Shown here one piece after another: positions 33,216-43,100 of a stretch of DNA of 64,000 nt; position 1 is the stretch's first letter; every line of letters begins with the position of its first letter. Below the pieces are notes generated by a model, which saw only the letters and a program-made list of their open reading frames with translations, made no database searches and was not told the origin of the DNA. The position numbers and the translations under genes were made by a program. Origin of the DNA: F1-120-MAGs238 sp964484185 (GTDB taxonomy: Bacteria > Planctomycetota > Phycisphaerae > Phycisphaerales > UBA1924); the NCBI GenBank assembly GCA_964484185.1, contig CAZAEQ010000016.1, positions 24,144 to 88,143 on the forward strand, given 5' to 3'.

Positions 33216-33905
33216 TCAGGCTCGAACTCGTCGAATGGTTCCTTCGGCGAGAATGTCGCCGGCGTCATACACCGGCAGCGGCGAGTTGTCGCGGGTGACA
33301 AGCATGGGCGCTTCGCTGCATGCGAGTACCACACCATCGCAATCGCGAAGTTTCATTCGATGAATAATGCCGACAACCGCCTGGCGGGACTCGGGCCGAA
33401 TTTCGCCATGCAGCAGTTCTTCGACAATAATGCGATGAAGCGAGTCGGCATCATCAGACTCCGGCGCGTACACCTCGATGCCTTTGAGCCCAAGCGCTGT
33501 CTGGTAGCTCGCGCCAGTTGTGACCCATTTGGTGCCGAGAATCCCGATCCGCTTGCGCTTATCGGTTTCAATCGCCGCCGCAACAAGGTCTGTCATCGTG
33601 ATCCAGGGAACTGGCGAGCCAGAGGCGGCAATATGGACACCGTGCTGAACCGCGTTGTCCGGAGTGACTACGACCTCGCACCCGCACTTGGCGAGGATCT
33701 CGGCCGAGCGGCGCAAAAGGCGACCAACTCCAAGCCAATCGTGTTTGCGAATCGCGATCAGGTATTCTTCAAGTGGCTCAGCGTGCAGGGTTACGCGCGG
33801 GTGATCTGCGGGGCCCAGCAGTCGATCGCACTGACGCGACAACTGCCGATAGAAGATCGCAGCGCCTTCCGGACTCACTCCCACTATGCCGATGTGTTTT
33901 GTCAT
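33216..33905 (-). CDS. Aspartate/glutamate racemase family protein, atypical active site
   Basis: 229 residues from ATG 33905 (the longer frame lacks homology). Opens MTKHIGIVGVSPEGAAIFYR, as in the amino-acid racemase family. The second catalytic Cys is present (VVLACSEAPML). The first, normally in CNT or CPDN, is replaced: the region reads VVVTPDNAVQH, with Thr at the Cys position. Racemisation by the two-base mechanism is therefore doubtful; it may be a one-base isomerase, decarboxylase or ligand binder. TACACT lies 11 nt upstream of the start. Confidence 0.78.
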   Translation of the reverse strand: MTKHIGIVGVSPEGAAIFYRQLSRQCDRLLGPADHPRVTLHAEPLEEYLIAIRKHDWLGVGRLLRRSAEILAKCGCEVVVTPDNAVQHGVHIAASGSPVPWITMTDLVAAAIETDKRKRIGILGTKWVTTGASYQTALGLKGIEVYAPESDDADSLHRIIVEELLHGEIRPESRQAVVGIIHRMKLRDCDGVVLACSEAPMLVTRDNSPLPVYDAGDILAEGTIRRVRA

Positions 33906-33971
33906 ACGGTTCTGGTAGTGTATCGTCCCGGTAGAGGCAATGTGTCCTTTGAAACTGACCTGAATTTGAGC

Positions 33972-34490
33972 ATGAGTGATCCTTTTGACATTCTCGGCCT
34001 TTCTCGAAGCTTTGATCTCTCCATCGACGCAATCGAAAGAGCCTATCTTGCGCAGTCGGCTCAATGTCACCCGGACCTTATCGGTGACGATGACGAGGCC
34101 TCGCGGCGGTCTGCGGAACTCAACGACGCCAAGGCTGCTCTGGCAAATCCAGAGTCTCGTGCAAACGCATTGCTGGCTGTGCTGGGCGGTCCATCCAAAG
34201 AGCAGGATCGAACCTTGCCCAATGGGTTTCTGCTTGAGATGATGGAAACCCGGGAAGAGATTGAAGCGGATATCGCCAGCGGCTCAGAGGCGAAAAGAAG
34301 CACCTGGAAGGAATGGTCAGCACGCGAGCGAGAGCGGTATACCAAAACGGTCTCGATGCTGTTCAAACAAACTCCGGTAGACACGTCGGAAATTCGAAAG
34401 CAGCTGAACGCATGGCGCTACATTGAGCGGCTTATTGAACAGCTTACGGATACAACGCCTGAGCAATCTGGCATTGAGGGCAATTCATAA
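33972..34490 (+). CDS. hscB: HscB-like J-domain co-chaperone
   Basis: 172 residues, the same as classical HscB. N-terminal J domain (DPFDILGLSRSFDLSIDAIE, HPD in QCHPDLI). The C-terminal three-helix domain has FLLEMMETREEIEADI, the HSCB_C signature. HscB delivers the IscU scaffold to the Hsp70 HscA for iron-sulfur transfer; no isc gene is nearby. The start is somewhat open: GTG 33942 and TTG 33966 are in frame. Overlaps the next gene by one base (TAATG). Confidence 0.78.
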   Translation: MSDPFDILGLSRSFDLSIDAIERAYLAQSAQCHPDLIGDDDEASRRSAELNDAKAALANPESRANALLAVLGGPSKEQDRTLPNGFLLEMMETREEIEADIASGSEAKRSTWKEWSARERERYTKTVSMLFKQTPVDTSEIRKQLNAWRYIERLIEQLTDTTPEQSGIEGNS

Positions 34491-35761
34491 TGCCCCTGTC
34501 GAGCCTCATTCTTCTTGTTGCACTTCCACTCCAGCTGATTGCCTGCGCGGCTTGCGCAGCTTCAGAGACTGCGCTCTTTTCCTTGTCGCATGGTGACAGG
34601 GTACGACTGCGCCGCCAACTCCCGCTCATTTCCAGTGCGGTTGCAGTTCTGTCAGCACAGCCGCGTTCGCTTATTATTTCGCTCTTGCTTGGGAACGCCG
34701 CCGCAGTTTCTGCATATCTTGCGGTCGGAGGCGTTCTTGCAAAATCGATCAAGGTTGAATGGCTGAGCATTGTTGCGACATTTGCCGTTCCGGTGGCGCT
34801 CATTATTTTCGGCGAGGTCCTTCCAAAAGCATTCGCGGGTATGCAACCGTACCGATCGGTTGTCTTGCTTGCAATTCCGGTCTCATGGTGGCACCGTTTG
34901 ATAGGCCCGCTGCGAGTGATTCTCGATGAATATGTGGTTGCCCCCATAGCGAGAATTTTTCGACCGGCCGGCGCAAGCGAAGAACACCCGCTCACCGTTG
35001 ATGAACTGGATGAGCTTCTCTCCGCAAGTCATTCCCGTGGTGCGCTGGATGAAACCGAGCAGCGATTGCTGGCTGAGGTGGTGGGACTCGGGTCGCTGCG
35101 TGTGCGCGATGTCATGATGCCGCGCGTGGATATCACGTTTTTGCCAGCAAGCGCCGAATTCTCCCATGTGATTGCGAGCATACGCGACAGTGAACAAAAC
35201 CGCCTCCCGGTTTCTCGAGGCGATGATCGCGAGGATGTGCTGGGCTTTCTTAATACCCATGCGTACCTCTCGGCCGTGGAGAGAATTGGCACCGGAATCA
35301 GCGTGACGAACTACCTGGACCCGGTGCGATATTTCCCCGAGCGTGCTCGCGTCGATTCACTTCTGGAACACTTCCGCCAGACCCAGTCGCACACAGCTCT
35401 GGTGGTCGATGAACGTGGTGATGTCGTGGGAATGGCCGAAATCGAAGATGCAGTCATGCCTCTTGTGCGTGCCACAGGTTCACCAGCAGCACATGCAACC
35501 GATGTCAAGAAGGTCGGCAAGAGCAGTTGGCTGGTCAGCGGCCGCGTGAGTATCAGAGACTGGGAGACACTGCTGGTCGATGAATTCGCCGCAAGCGGGT
35601 CGCGAGTTTCAACCCTGGGTGGTCTGGTGCAGCTGAAGCTCGGACGACTTGCTCAGGTCGGCGATGAAGTAAAGCTTTCTTCCCTCAGAGTGCGAGTGGA
35701 AACGATGGATGGTCGATCCATCGACACCCTGCTCCTTTCGCTCGAAGGGGGGAACCAATGA
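34490..35761 (+). CDS. CNNM/CorC-HlyC family membrane protein (full-length)
   Basis: 423 residues. DUF21/CNNM membrane domain at about 1-150 (LLVALPLQLIACAACAASE, LIISLLLGNAAAVSAYLAV, FAVPVALIIFGEVLPKAFAG), a CBS-domain pair (VRDVMMPRVDITFLPASAEF, TALVVDERGDVVGMAEIEDA) at about 205-330, and the C-terminal CorC_HlyC domain (SWLVSGRVSIRDWETLLVDE). The family is linked to magnesium or cobalt transport. It lies one base after hscB and four bases into the next paralogue. Confidence 0.88.
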   Translation: MPLSSLILLVALPLQLIACAACAASETALFSLSHGDRVRLRRQLPLISSAVAVLSAQPRSLIISLLLGNAAAVSAYLAVGGVLAKSIKVEWLSIVATFAVPVALIIFGEVLPKAFAGMQPYRSVVLLAIPVSWWHRLIGPLRVILDEYVVAPIARIFRPAGASEEHPLTVDELDELLSASHSRGALDETEQRLLAEVVGLGSLRVRDVMMPRVDITFLPASAEFSHVIASIRDSEQNRLPVSRGDDREDVLGFLNTHAYLSAVERIGTGISVTNYLDPVRYFPERARVDSLLEHFRQTQSHTALVVDERGDVVGMAEIEDAVMPLVRATGSPAAHATDVKKVGKSSWLVSGRVSIRDWETLLVDEFAASGSRVSTLGGLVQLKLGRLAQVGDEVKLSSLRVRVETMDGRSIDTLLLSLEGGNQ

Positions 35762-36750
35762 ACCCATGGGAGTATGTCGGCTACTGGGTGACAGGATTAG
35801 TGGGTCTTGGGGGCTCGGCCATGTGCAGTGGCCTTGAGACAGGCTGCTATACGCTCAACCGGGTGCGCCTGGCGCTCCGGGCCGGAGCGACTCCTCCAGA
35901 TTCAAGAGCGGTGATCCTTCGCGAAGAGTTGTCTAAGCCAGCGCGATTTGTCGCGGTAAATCTTGTAAGCAACAATATATTTGCTTTCTTTCTTTCGCTT
36001 GGAACCACGGCGGTTCTCACGCAGTATGAATTGAGCGACGTACAGCTCGCAATTCTGAACACTGCCATCGTCGCGCCGCTTCTCTTCCTGTTCGCCGAGG
36101 CCATTCCCAAGGAATTGTTTCGATTAGAGGCCGATCGTCTCACCTACCGTTTTGCCCGCATTTTGCGTGCGTTGCGCCTCGTGCTTACCTACATCGGCCT
36201 GGTACATTTGTTCCTGGCGTTGACTCGTCTGGTGGCCCATCTTGCCGGAGTTGAAGAGTCAGAGGAATCCCTGGGTGGGTCCAAACAACGCATCGCTGAT
36301 CTATTGAAGGAAGGTCGGGCGTCAGGCGCGCTCTCTGAATCTCAGGCCTCTCTCGTCGATCGTGCGATCTCATTGGCGAATCTTTCGGTACGCGATGAGA
36401 TGATCCCGTGGGCACAGGTCCGGGCCATTGGCATCGAGAGTTCGCCTGCCGCGGTTCGACAGCTCTTCGCCACGCTCCCCCACGCCAGGTTGCCGGTGAC
36501 GAACAAGTCCGGTCATGTGGTTGGTATTGTGCGGCAGATAGATTTCTATACACGCCCTGATGCAACTGTGCGTGAACTGTTGCTTGAACCGGCCCGCCTG
36601 ACTCCGGCAACCAGCCTTCAATCGGCGATCGACATCCTTGCCAAGAATCCTGCTCGCCTGGGTATCGTTGAAGTAGATTACACCCCGGTTGGAATGGTCA
36701 CTGCGAAAGACCTGGTGGAACCGCTTACGGGCGAGTTGCCAGATCTTTAG
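35758..36750 (+). CDS. CNNM-family membrane protein without C-terminal domain
   Basis: 330 residues, a paralogue of the preceding gene. It keeps the DUF21 membrane domain (LVGLGGSAMCSGLETGCYTL, NTAIVAPLLFLFAEAIPKEL) and a CBS pair (NLSVRDEMIPWAQV, VTNKSGHVVGIVRQIDF, AIDILAKNPARLGIVEVDYT). It ends right after the CBS region, lacking CorC_HlyC. The ATGA overlap with the upstream gene suggests co-translation and a possible heterodimer. Confidence 0.86.
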   Translation: MNPWEYVGYWVTGLVGLGGSAMCSGLETGCYTLNRVRLALRAGATPPDSRAVILREELSKPARFVAVNLVSNNIFAFFLSLGTTAVLTQYELSDVQLAILNTAIVAPLLFLFAEAIPKELFRLEADRLTYRFARILRALRLVLTYIGLVHLFLALTRLVAHLAGVEESEESLGGSKQRIADLLKEGRASGALSESQASLVDRAISLANLSVRDEMIPWAQVRAIGIESSPAAVRQLFATLPHARLPVTNKSGHVVGIVRQIDFYTRPDATVRELLLEPARLTPATSLQSAIDILAKNPARLGIVEVDYTPVGMVTAKDLVEPLTGELPDL

Positions 36751-36759
36751 GAAGTAGAA

Positions 36760-37191
36760 ATGCGACTTATACCTCAGTATGCGGCGGCAGTTCTTCTGGC
36801 AGTTGCTATCTGCATCGGCGGATGCGGCGGTGCCGCGCCGGTGCCGCCGGTGTTCACCAAAGCTAATTACACCATGGAATCGGCGCGGAAGGCAGAGAAG
36901 GAATCGAAGAAGCCGCTCTTTGTCATGGCAACCGCAAGCTGGTGCGGGCCATGTCAGGAACTCAAGCGCGGCGCGCTGGTTGATTCGGAGTTGGCCGCGT
37001 ATATCGAAGAAAAGACTCTTCCCGTGTATCTGGATGTCGATGAAAACGAAGGCGTTGCCGCCGAGCTTTCTGTGATGTCGATCCCCACCCTGTTCGTCAT
37101 TCGCGATGGCAAAGTGGTTTCCAAGCTCGGTGGAGTTAAAACTGCCGCAGAACTGAAGTCGTGGCTTGAGGCCGCCGTTGCACAGAAGTGA
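36760..37191 (+). CDS. Thioredoxin-fold lipoprotein
   Basis: 143 residues. Lipobox IGGC after a hydrophobic signal (AAAVLLAVAICIGGC). Thioredoxin fold with the dithiol motif ASWCGPCQEL, cis-Pro region SVMSIPTLFV and GKVVSKLGGV. An envelope thiol-disulfide reductase or DsbD-C-like protein. AGGAAG precedes the ATG 9 nt after the CNNM gene, so it closes this four-gene operon. Convergent with the DUF1015 gene, 8 nt apart. Confidence 0.88.
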   Translation: MRLIPQYAAAVLLAVAICIGGCGGAAPVPPVFTKANYTMESARKAEKESKKPLFVMATASWCGPCQELKRGALVDSELAAYIEEKTLPVYLDVDENEGVAAELSVMSIPTLFVIRDGKVVSKLGGVKTAAELKSWLEAAVAQK

Positions 37192-37199
37192 TCATGCCA

Positions 37200-38057
37200 T
37201 CATGCCAGCGGGTTCATGAAAAGACCCGTTGCAATCTTTGGATAGAAGAACGTGCTTTTCTGCGGCATTAACTGGTTCGCCCGGCTGACTTCCTTCACTG
37301 CCTTGAGGGGAGTGGGGCGGACGATCACCGCGAGCTGCGCGAAGTTTTTGCCGCCACCGGCGCCGGTTTCTACGCCTTTGCCAATGTCTTCAACTTCCTT
37401 GATCGTGTGAGGGAATGCCCACTTGATTGGTTCGTTGTTGTTGAGCTTGGGCTGGCAGACGCCTTCGACGATGACATACTGAATCAACGCTACATCGAGG
37501 TCTCGCCACGCCTGCGGCTTGTCGCCAAAGCGAGCGGCGAGTGGATCAGTTGATGCCAGTTCAGCGATGTGGCATGAGCCCGTTGCAAAATCGTACAGGC
37601 CGAAAACATTCTTTCCGGTTTCGGCTGCCTTGGCTTCCATCTCAGCTTCGATCCCCGCGAGTTTCGACTTCGCTGGTGAGATGGTGAGCTGGCCGGCGGC
37701 TGCGGCCTTGAATTTGTCGAAGGTGTAGTCTTTCATGCCGCCCAGCACGCGATGGGTCGGCCAGATGACCAGTCCCGGATCGCTCATGCCAATGAGGACC
37801 ATCATGCATCGGCGAGCTGGGTGATTGGCGGGAACTTCGCCTTTGGCTTCAAGGGCTTGCAGATAACTCAGGCCGGTGTTGTAACGGTGGTGGCCATCGG
37901 CGATGAAGATGTCTTCATTGGCCAGAGCACGCTGATACATGTTGAGAGTCGAAGAATCCTGCACAGTCCAGATTTCGTGCAGCGTGCCATCATCGGTGGT
38001 AGCATGGAAGTCAGGACGCTTGCGCGACATGATCATCTGGATGAGTTTGGTCGCCAT
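37200..38057 (-). CDS. DUF1015 protein, C-terminal fragment after in-frame TGA
   Basis: The 285-residue C-terminal two thirds of a DUF1015 protein, in the same frame as 38058-38546 and separated from it only by a TGA codon (reads GACCTT-TGA-ATGGCG). Family landmarks: EDIFIADGHHRYNTGL, ARRCMMVLIGMSDPGLVI, PTHRVLGG, and the end MPQKSTFFYPKIATGL. The ATG next to the stop could allow re-initiation. Whether this is a natural split, a nonsense mutation or a sequencing error is open. DUF1015 has no firmly known activity. Confidence 0.8.
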   Translation of the reverse strand: MATKLIQMIMSRKRPDFHATTDDGTLHEIWTVQDSSTLNMYQRALANEDIFIADGHHRYNTGLSYLQALEAKGEVPANHPARRCMMVLIGMSDPGLVIWPTHRVLGGMKDYTFDKFKAAAAGQLTISPAKSKLAGIEAEMEAKAAETGKNVFGLYDFATGSCHIAELASTDPLAARFGDKPQAWRDLDVALIQYVIVEGVCQPKLNNNEPIKWAFPHTIKEVEDIGKGVETGAGGGKNFAQLAVIVRPTPLKAVKEVSRANQLMPQKSTFFYPKIATGLFMNPLA

Positions 38058-38546
38058 TCAAAGGTCGTCGGCATGAAGTCCAAAGATGGGAGACATCTGT
38101 GTGCTCGTGGCCTTCATCAGCGCCATGCGGTCTTCTTTTGGTCCCGAAAAAGTCTCTTCGTGCGGCAGTATTCCGCCGCCAACCCGCGGTCCGAACGGAA
38201 CAGTTTCAACCGTGCAGCACATGCCGGACCGCCGCACTGATTTGGAGCCATCCGCGGATTTGAATGTCTGGCAATACGCAAACATGCTCGGCAGCATCGA
38301 CTTCTTCAGCACCTTGGCTTCGAGCAGATCGCGAAGCTGCTTCGCCGCGGCCTCGTATGCGGATGCCGGCCCAAGCTCTTTCGCCGGGGTGTGTGGAAGG
38401 TCGATCGCCACAACATTGCGTGCGTCTTTCTTCAGCAGACGTTCTTTGCCGGAAGCATCGAGCACATCGTACGGCGGCGCGACAAAATTGGATTGATCAG
38501 CACCAGTGGTGTAGGTGAGCGCACGAAATGGGTAGACATTTGGCAT
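38058..38546 (-). CDS. DUF1015 protein, N-terminal fragment before in-frame TGA
   Basis: 162 residues, beginning MPNVYPFRALTYTTG with the family motif FVAPPYDVLDASGKERLL and ending in RMALMKATSTQMSPIFGLHA. The homologous chain normally continues without break into the downstream fragment, so the intact protein would be about 448 residues. The ATG is 6 nt after TATCAT with no Shine-Dalgarno. 39 nt downstream of the HhH gene. Confidence 0.8.
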   Translation of the reverse strand: MPNVYPFRALTYTTGADQSNFVAPPYDVLDASGKERLLKKDARNVVAIDLPHTPAKELGPASAYEAAAKQLRDLLEAKVLKKSMLPSMFAYCQTFKSADGSKSVRRSGMCCTVETVPFGPRVGGGILPHEETFSGPKEDRMALMKATSTQMSPIFGLHADDL

Positions 38547-38552
38547 GTTCCC

Positions 38553-38558
38553 ATGATA
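38553..38558 (-). promoter_or_regulatory. Candidate leaderless -10 box of DUF1015 gene
   Basis: TATCAT on the minus strand, 6 nt before the ATG at 38546; the closest match to TATAAT of the set. Confidence 0.55.
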
Positions 38559-38585
38559 GTCCGGGCAGGCTGTTCTGCCAACGTA

Positions 38586-39332
38586 TCAGGACTTCTCAGG
38601 TTTGGCCTGGCTCTTGGGCTTTGAAGTCTTTGGAGCTTTGGGAACGCGGGGCTTGGTGGTTTTTGCCTTGGATTTTGGTTCACTATCTGTTTCGCGGCCA
38701 TGTCGCGGCAGCGCATTTGAATCGATCCAATGAAGAAAGGCATGAGCTACTGCATGAGCGTTGTCGGCACCGATCTGATGCTCAACCCAGTGCTGGGCTT
38801 CTGAAATCGAGAGAATGGGATCGATCGCGTGCTCTTCAGTAAGCATGACCCGCAAACGATCGTCTAGAGGAACCGCATGTGATCCAAAGTTGAACAGCAG
38901 CAGGCGACCGGAGACAAACCCGTGCATTCCTTCCAGTGACTCCAGGTAATGCCTCGCCTCGCGTTTTCCCTGCGAAGCAAGCCTTGCAAGTGAAAGCGTG
39001 TGCTCGCGGCGGAAGATATCCTGAAGCACTGCCCGAAGACGTGCCGCGCGATGCTCTGATTTTGGATATTTGTCGCCAATGATCGCGACCACCTCTTCAG
39101 GCATAGCAACGCGCAGATGATTGAGATCGACAAAAGCTGCCACAAGCTTGCGATACGCGGCATGTGCCAGCGTTGTATTTGAGTCCCACAGCAAAAAGCT
39201 GAAGAGCAGTTCCCGTTCCAGGGCCTGCGTCTCGCCAAAATCTTCAAGTGAATATGCCACCGGGGCCGGCGTGGCCGCTACCAACCGCTTGACGACTGAT
39301 GCAAATTTCTTTGCAGGGTCGGCGTGCGTCAT
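38586..39332 (-). CDS. Endonuclease III-like HhH protein, probably non-catalytic
   Basis: 248 residues. The middle resembles the HhH-GPD DNA glycosylase fold: YLESLEGMHGFVSGRLLLF at the helix-hairpin-helix position and SHAVPLDDRLRVML at the position of the VDTHV Asp motif. The catalytic Lys in the hairpin is not evident, and no 4Fe-4S Cys cluster follows. The last 45 residues are Lys/Pro/Ser-rich. Overlaps rbfA by 4 nt, so it belongs to the nusA-infB operon. A role in rRNA or DNA binding is a guess. Confidence 0.6.
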   Translation of the reverse strand: MTHADPAKKFASVVKRLVAATPAPVAYSLEDFGETQALERELLFSFLLWDSNTTLAHAAYRKLVAAFVDLNHLRVAMPEEVVAIIGDKYPKSEHRAARLRAVLQDIFRREHTLSLARLASQGKREARHYLESLEGMHGFVSGRLLLFNFGSHAVPLDDRLRVMLTEEHAIDPILSISEAQHWVEHQIGADNAHAVAHAFLHWIDSNALPRHGRETDSEPKSKAKTTKPRVPKAPKTSKPKSQAKPEKS

Positions 39333-39736
39333 GGCGCTGCGTCCTCGATCTTGTCGGTTGCCTCGGTCTTGGCGCTTGCCTCCGTGCGTTTCGCAAGATC
39401 TTCCGCGGCCTGATTGATCGCCTGCATGATCACAAGTTGCTTTTTCAGGCTCATGTCCGATTTAAAGTGCAAGGTCGGAATCCGCCGCATGTTGATGTAG
39501 CGAGTAATTTCTTTTCGCAGGTAACCAGAAGCCGCGTTCAGGCCCTCGATTGCAGGCTCCTGCTTCTCTGCGGGTAAGACCGACGTCATGATCGTCGCCT
39601 CAGTCAGGTCATCGGCGACCGTGACCGATGTCAGCGTGATAAGTCCGCCAATGCGCGGGTCCTGCAGGCCTCGACTGATGGTCTGGGCGATGGCATCTTT
39701 CAATGCTGCGGCGATTTGGTCTGTCTTGCGGCTCAT
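39329..39736 (-). CDS. rbfA: Ribosome-binding factor A
   Basis: 30S maturation factor acting on the 16S rRNA 5' helix. 135 residues: MSRKTDQIAAALKDAIAQTI, LQDPRIGGLITLTSVTVADD and GYLRKEITRYINMRRIPTLHF fit the KH-like RbfA fold. A C-terminal Ala/Glu/Lys tail is typical. ATGA overlaps on both sides (with ylxP and with the HhH gene) show a tight operon. Confidence 0.93.
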   Translation of the reverse strand: MSRKTDQIAAALKDAIAQTISRGLQDPRIGGLITLTSVTVADDLTEATIMTSVLPAEKQEPAIEGLNAASGYLRKEITRYINMRRIPTLHFKSDMSLKKQLVIMQAINQAAEDLAKRTEASAKTEATDKIEDAAP

Positions 39737-40143
39737 GGTGTCTTATTCTGCGAGGCTTCATCCAGTGCATCTTGTGCACGTTGCATCAGGTCTGTTTCGA
39801 AACTCTCTGATTCAGATTCTTCAGTTTCCGCGGCGTCGGAGAGTACGCTGCCGCCATGGCCATGAACTATTTCTCTGCGCACATCTCCAAGGTCTGCATC
39901 AGGAAGACAGCGAAGTTTGGCGCTGATTGCGTCAAGCACCTCTCCGATATGCCGACCATCATTTCCCACAATTGCCAGGCCCAGCACCGCCACGTGATGA
40001 GATTCAAGGCGATCAACCTCTGCAATCGCGACCATGTGCTCGCGATGCAGGCGGTCTTTCACCGAGTTCACCACACGGCGCTTGTCCTTGAGAGACTCAG
40101 CGCCCTTGATGAGCAGTTCGAACTGGAAAATGCCTATGACCAT
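39733..40143 (-). CDS. ylxP: DUF503 (YlxP-like) protein
   Basis: Small protein encoded between infB and rbfA in many bacteria; suggested role in ribosome maturation. The core VIGIFQFELLIKGAESLKDK then RVVNSVKDRL and AEVDRLESHHVAVLGLAIVG is DUF503. The ATG at 40143 aligns with family starts; ATG 40164 or TTG 40191 (overlapping the infB stop) would add up to 16 residues. The C-terminal tail is acidic (ETEESESESFE). About 136 residues. Confidence 0.85.
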   Translation of the reverse strand: MVIGIFQFELLIKGAESLKDKRRVVNSVKDRLHREHMVAIAEVDRLESHHVAVLGLAIVGNDGRHIGEVLDAISAKLRCLPDADLGDVRREIVHGHGGSVLSDAAETEESESESFETDLMQRAQDALDEASQNKTP

Positions 40144-40187
40144 GGGCGTAACAAAAACAGCCATCGGGTTGCAGGGAGCGAATGTGA

Positions 40188-43100
40188 TCAATTACCACCG
40201 AGTGTTCGCTTGACTTCGATCTTCTTGTAACATTCAAGCACATCGCCTTCCTTGATATCGTCGTAGCCGACGATCTTCATGCCGCATTCCATGCCTGAAC
40301 GAACTTCCTTGGCATCGTCTTTGACACGCTTGAGCTGCTCGAGAACGCGATCGTTCTCGATGACGACACCGTCGCGGGTAACGCGGATGAACGCGTCACG
40401 CTGCACAATGCCATCGGTGATATAGCAACCCGCGATCGAGCCGACCTTGGTGACGCGGAAGACCTTGCGGACTTCGGCGTGACCGATGATCTCTTCGCGA
40501 AGATCGGGCTGGAGCATGCCTTCGGCCGCGGCCTTGAGATCATCAACAATGTTGTAGATGACCTGATAGGTGCGAATTTCGACGCCCTTGTGCTCAGCCG
40601 TGCTTCGGGCCTTACCAGATGGAATGACGTTGAATCCGATAATGATGGCGTTGGACGCTTCGGCGAGATTGACATCGTTTTCTGTAATGCCGCCGACCGC
40701 TGCGTGCAGCACCACGATCTTGATCTCTGAGGTACTGATGCGCTCGCACTGCTTCTGAAGCACTTCGACAGTGCCCTGTTCCGCGGCCTTGAGGACGATC
40801 TTGATTTCCTTGACTTCCTTGTCGGCAATCGTGGAGAAGATCGTGTCCAGCGTGACCTTGGGTGCCGCCAGCTGTGCTTCGCGATCGCGACGACGACGCT
40901 GCTCTGCCGCGTCTTGCGCCTTACGGAGCGAATCGACGACAAAGAACTTATCGCCTGCCTCGGGCAACTGATCCAGACCAGAAACCTGCACCGGCATGGG
41001 CGGGTACACAATCTTGAGCTTGCCGCCGCGATCATCAGTAATGTCACGGACACGTCCAAACGACGGTCCCATGACAATGTAATCACCAACGCTGAGCTTG
41101 CCTTGCTGCACGATGATGTTCGCGACCGCGCCGCGACCTTCTTCAATTCGAGCTTCAATAACCGTACCACGGGCATGGCCCGCAAAGTCGGCCTTGAGTT
41201 CAAGCAGCGTCGCCTGCAGATCAAGCGTTTCAAGCAATTCTGGAATTCCTTTGCCTGTCGTCGCCGACACACGCAGAACTTCGGTATCGCCGCCCCATTC
41301 CTGAGGATTGATACCCGCCGCCGCGAGTTGGCCAAGCGTCTTCTGAATCGCCGCTTCTGTCGCATCCGGACGATCGATCTTGTTGAGTGCAACCACGATC
41401 GGCACTTTCGCCGCCTTCGCATGGTTGATCGACTCAATCGTCTGCGGCATCACGCCTTCCGGCGCCGACACCACCAGCACGATCACATCCGTCACATTTG
41501 CTCCGCGAGCACGCATGCCCGTGAATGCTTCGTGGCCAGGTGTATCCAGGAACACAATGTGCTTCTGCTCGCCGTTCACAGTCAAGGGCACGCTGAACGC
41601 ACTGGTGCGCTGCGTAATGCCGCCCGCTTCGCCCGCGGCAACAGTTGGGCCACGGATGTTGTCCCGCAAGCTGGTCTTTCCATGATCGACGTGACCGCGA
41701 ATCGTGACCACCGCGCCACGCGGCTTGAGATCTGTCGCTTCACGCCCGCCGAACTCGGTAGAAATTGCTTCTTCTGCCGACTTCTTCTCGACGACTCGTA
41801 GATCGATTTCGAAATCGATCATGATTTCCTGAGCTTTCAGTGGATCAATACCAGAGTTGATCGTCGCCGCCTGACCTTGCAGGAACAGCTTCTTGATAAT
41901 GTCGGCTGCCTTGATACCAGTCGTTGCCGAAAGATCTTTGATGGTGAACGGTGCCGACATTTCAACAATCAGTTCACCCGTTTCAAGATGCGTCTGCCCG
42001 CCAGGAGTACCCGGTCGCTTGGCATCCTGACGACGCTTGCGAAGGAATCCGCCCGCGCGAGCCAACCGCTCTTCACGCTCCTGAATGTCCTGCTCGCTGA
42101 AAACATTGCCGCCAACCCATTCATCCGCCGATGCACGCCGGCGTTCTGGAATCCCCGCGCCCGTTGAGCGCTTGGTGCTGGGTGCAGTTGCCGCGCCCTT
42201 GCGCCTTGGACTACGACCGCGATCATCTTCTTCTCGACCAGTGCCGGGGCGTGCTGGGCCGCGAACACCCGTGCTGCTACCCGTGCCCGGGCCGCCCGAA
42301 GATGATCCGCCGCCGGGAGTAATTCTGCGAGGACGTGGTGCCTCAACCGGGTCTGCCGCTTCAATGCGAACAACCTTTGGACCAGAGAGCCGAACCGGTG
42401 CACGGTTCTCAAGCTTTGGTCCTGCTGGTGTCACATCCGTCGGGCGCCGCGGCACATTCTGCTGGGCTGGCGCCTGATTCGCGGTGCGTGATGGGCTCGT
42501 GGCCTGTGAGACAACAGGCTTGGTCAGTTCGCCCGGTTTCGGTGGAGGTGCTGTGGTGGCGTGTACTGCGGGTCCTGTATGAATCGGCATCGAAGGCTTT
42601 ACCGGCGTTGCCTTGATGTGATTCTCAGTCGGGTCTTCCAGCACCGGCGGCGGTGGGGGAGCGACAAATTTCCGTGGCGCTGTTGCCGTATTAGCTGGCG
42701 GAGTTTGCACCGGAGCTGGCGCAGCGTGTGCCGGAGCGGCCGCGGCTTCTGGCTTTGTGTGGCTCGCAGGCTTGCTTTCGATGTCGGCGGCATGCACTGG
42801 CGCATGAACTGGAACCTGGACCGGCGCATGCGTCGTCTGAGTATGTGTGGCTGGAGCATGTGTCGCGTCTTTGGCAACAGGCTCGTGCCTGGGCGCAGCT
42901 GGCGGCGGAGCTACCGCAGTCGCGACCGAGGAGGACGAATCCTCCGACCCGTCTTCCTGACCGACCTTCTTCTTCGAGGTCTTGGACTTGCTGCTGGTCT
43001 TGGCCTTTTCAGCCTCAGCCGCGGCAGAATCCTTTATCTTGCCCTCGCCCGCCCACTCTCGAACAGACATGGCCAAGCCAATAGACAGCTTGCTGTTGTG

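Noticed and set aside
33123..33971. N-terminal extension of the HscB-like frame
   Set aside because: Antisense to the racemase gene; the J-domain alignment starts at the ATG at 33972.
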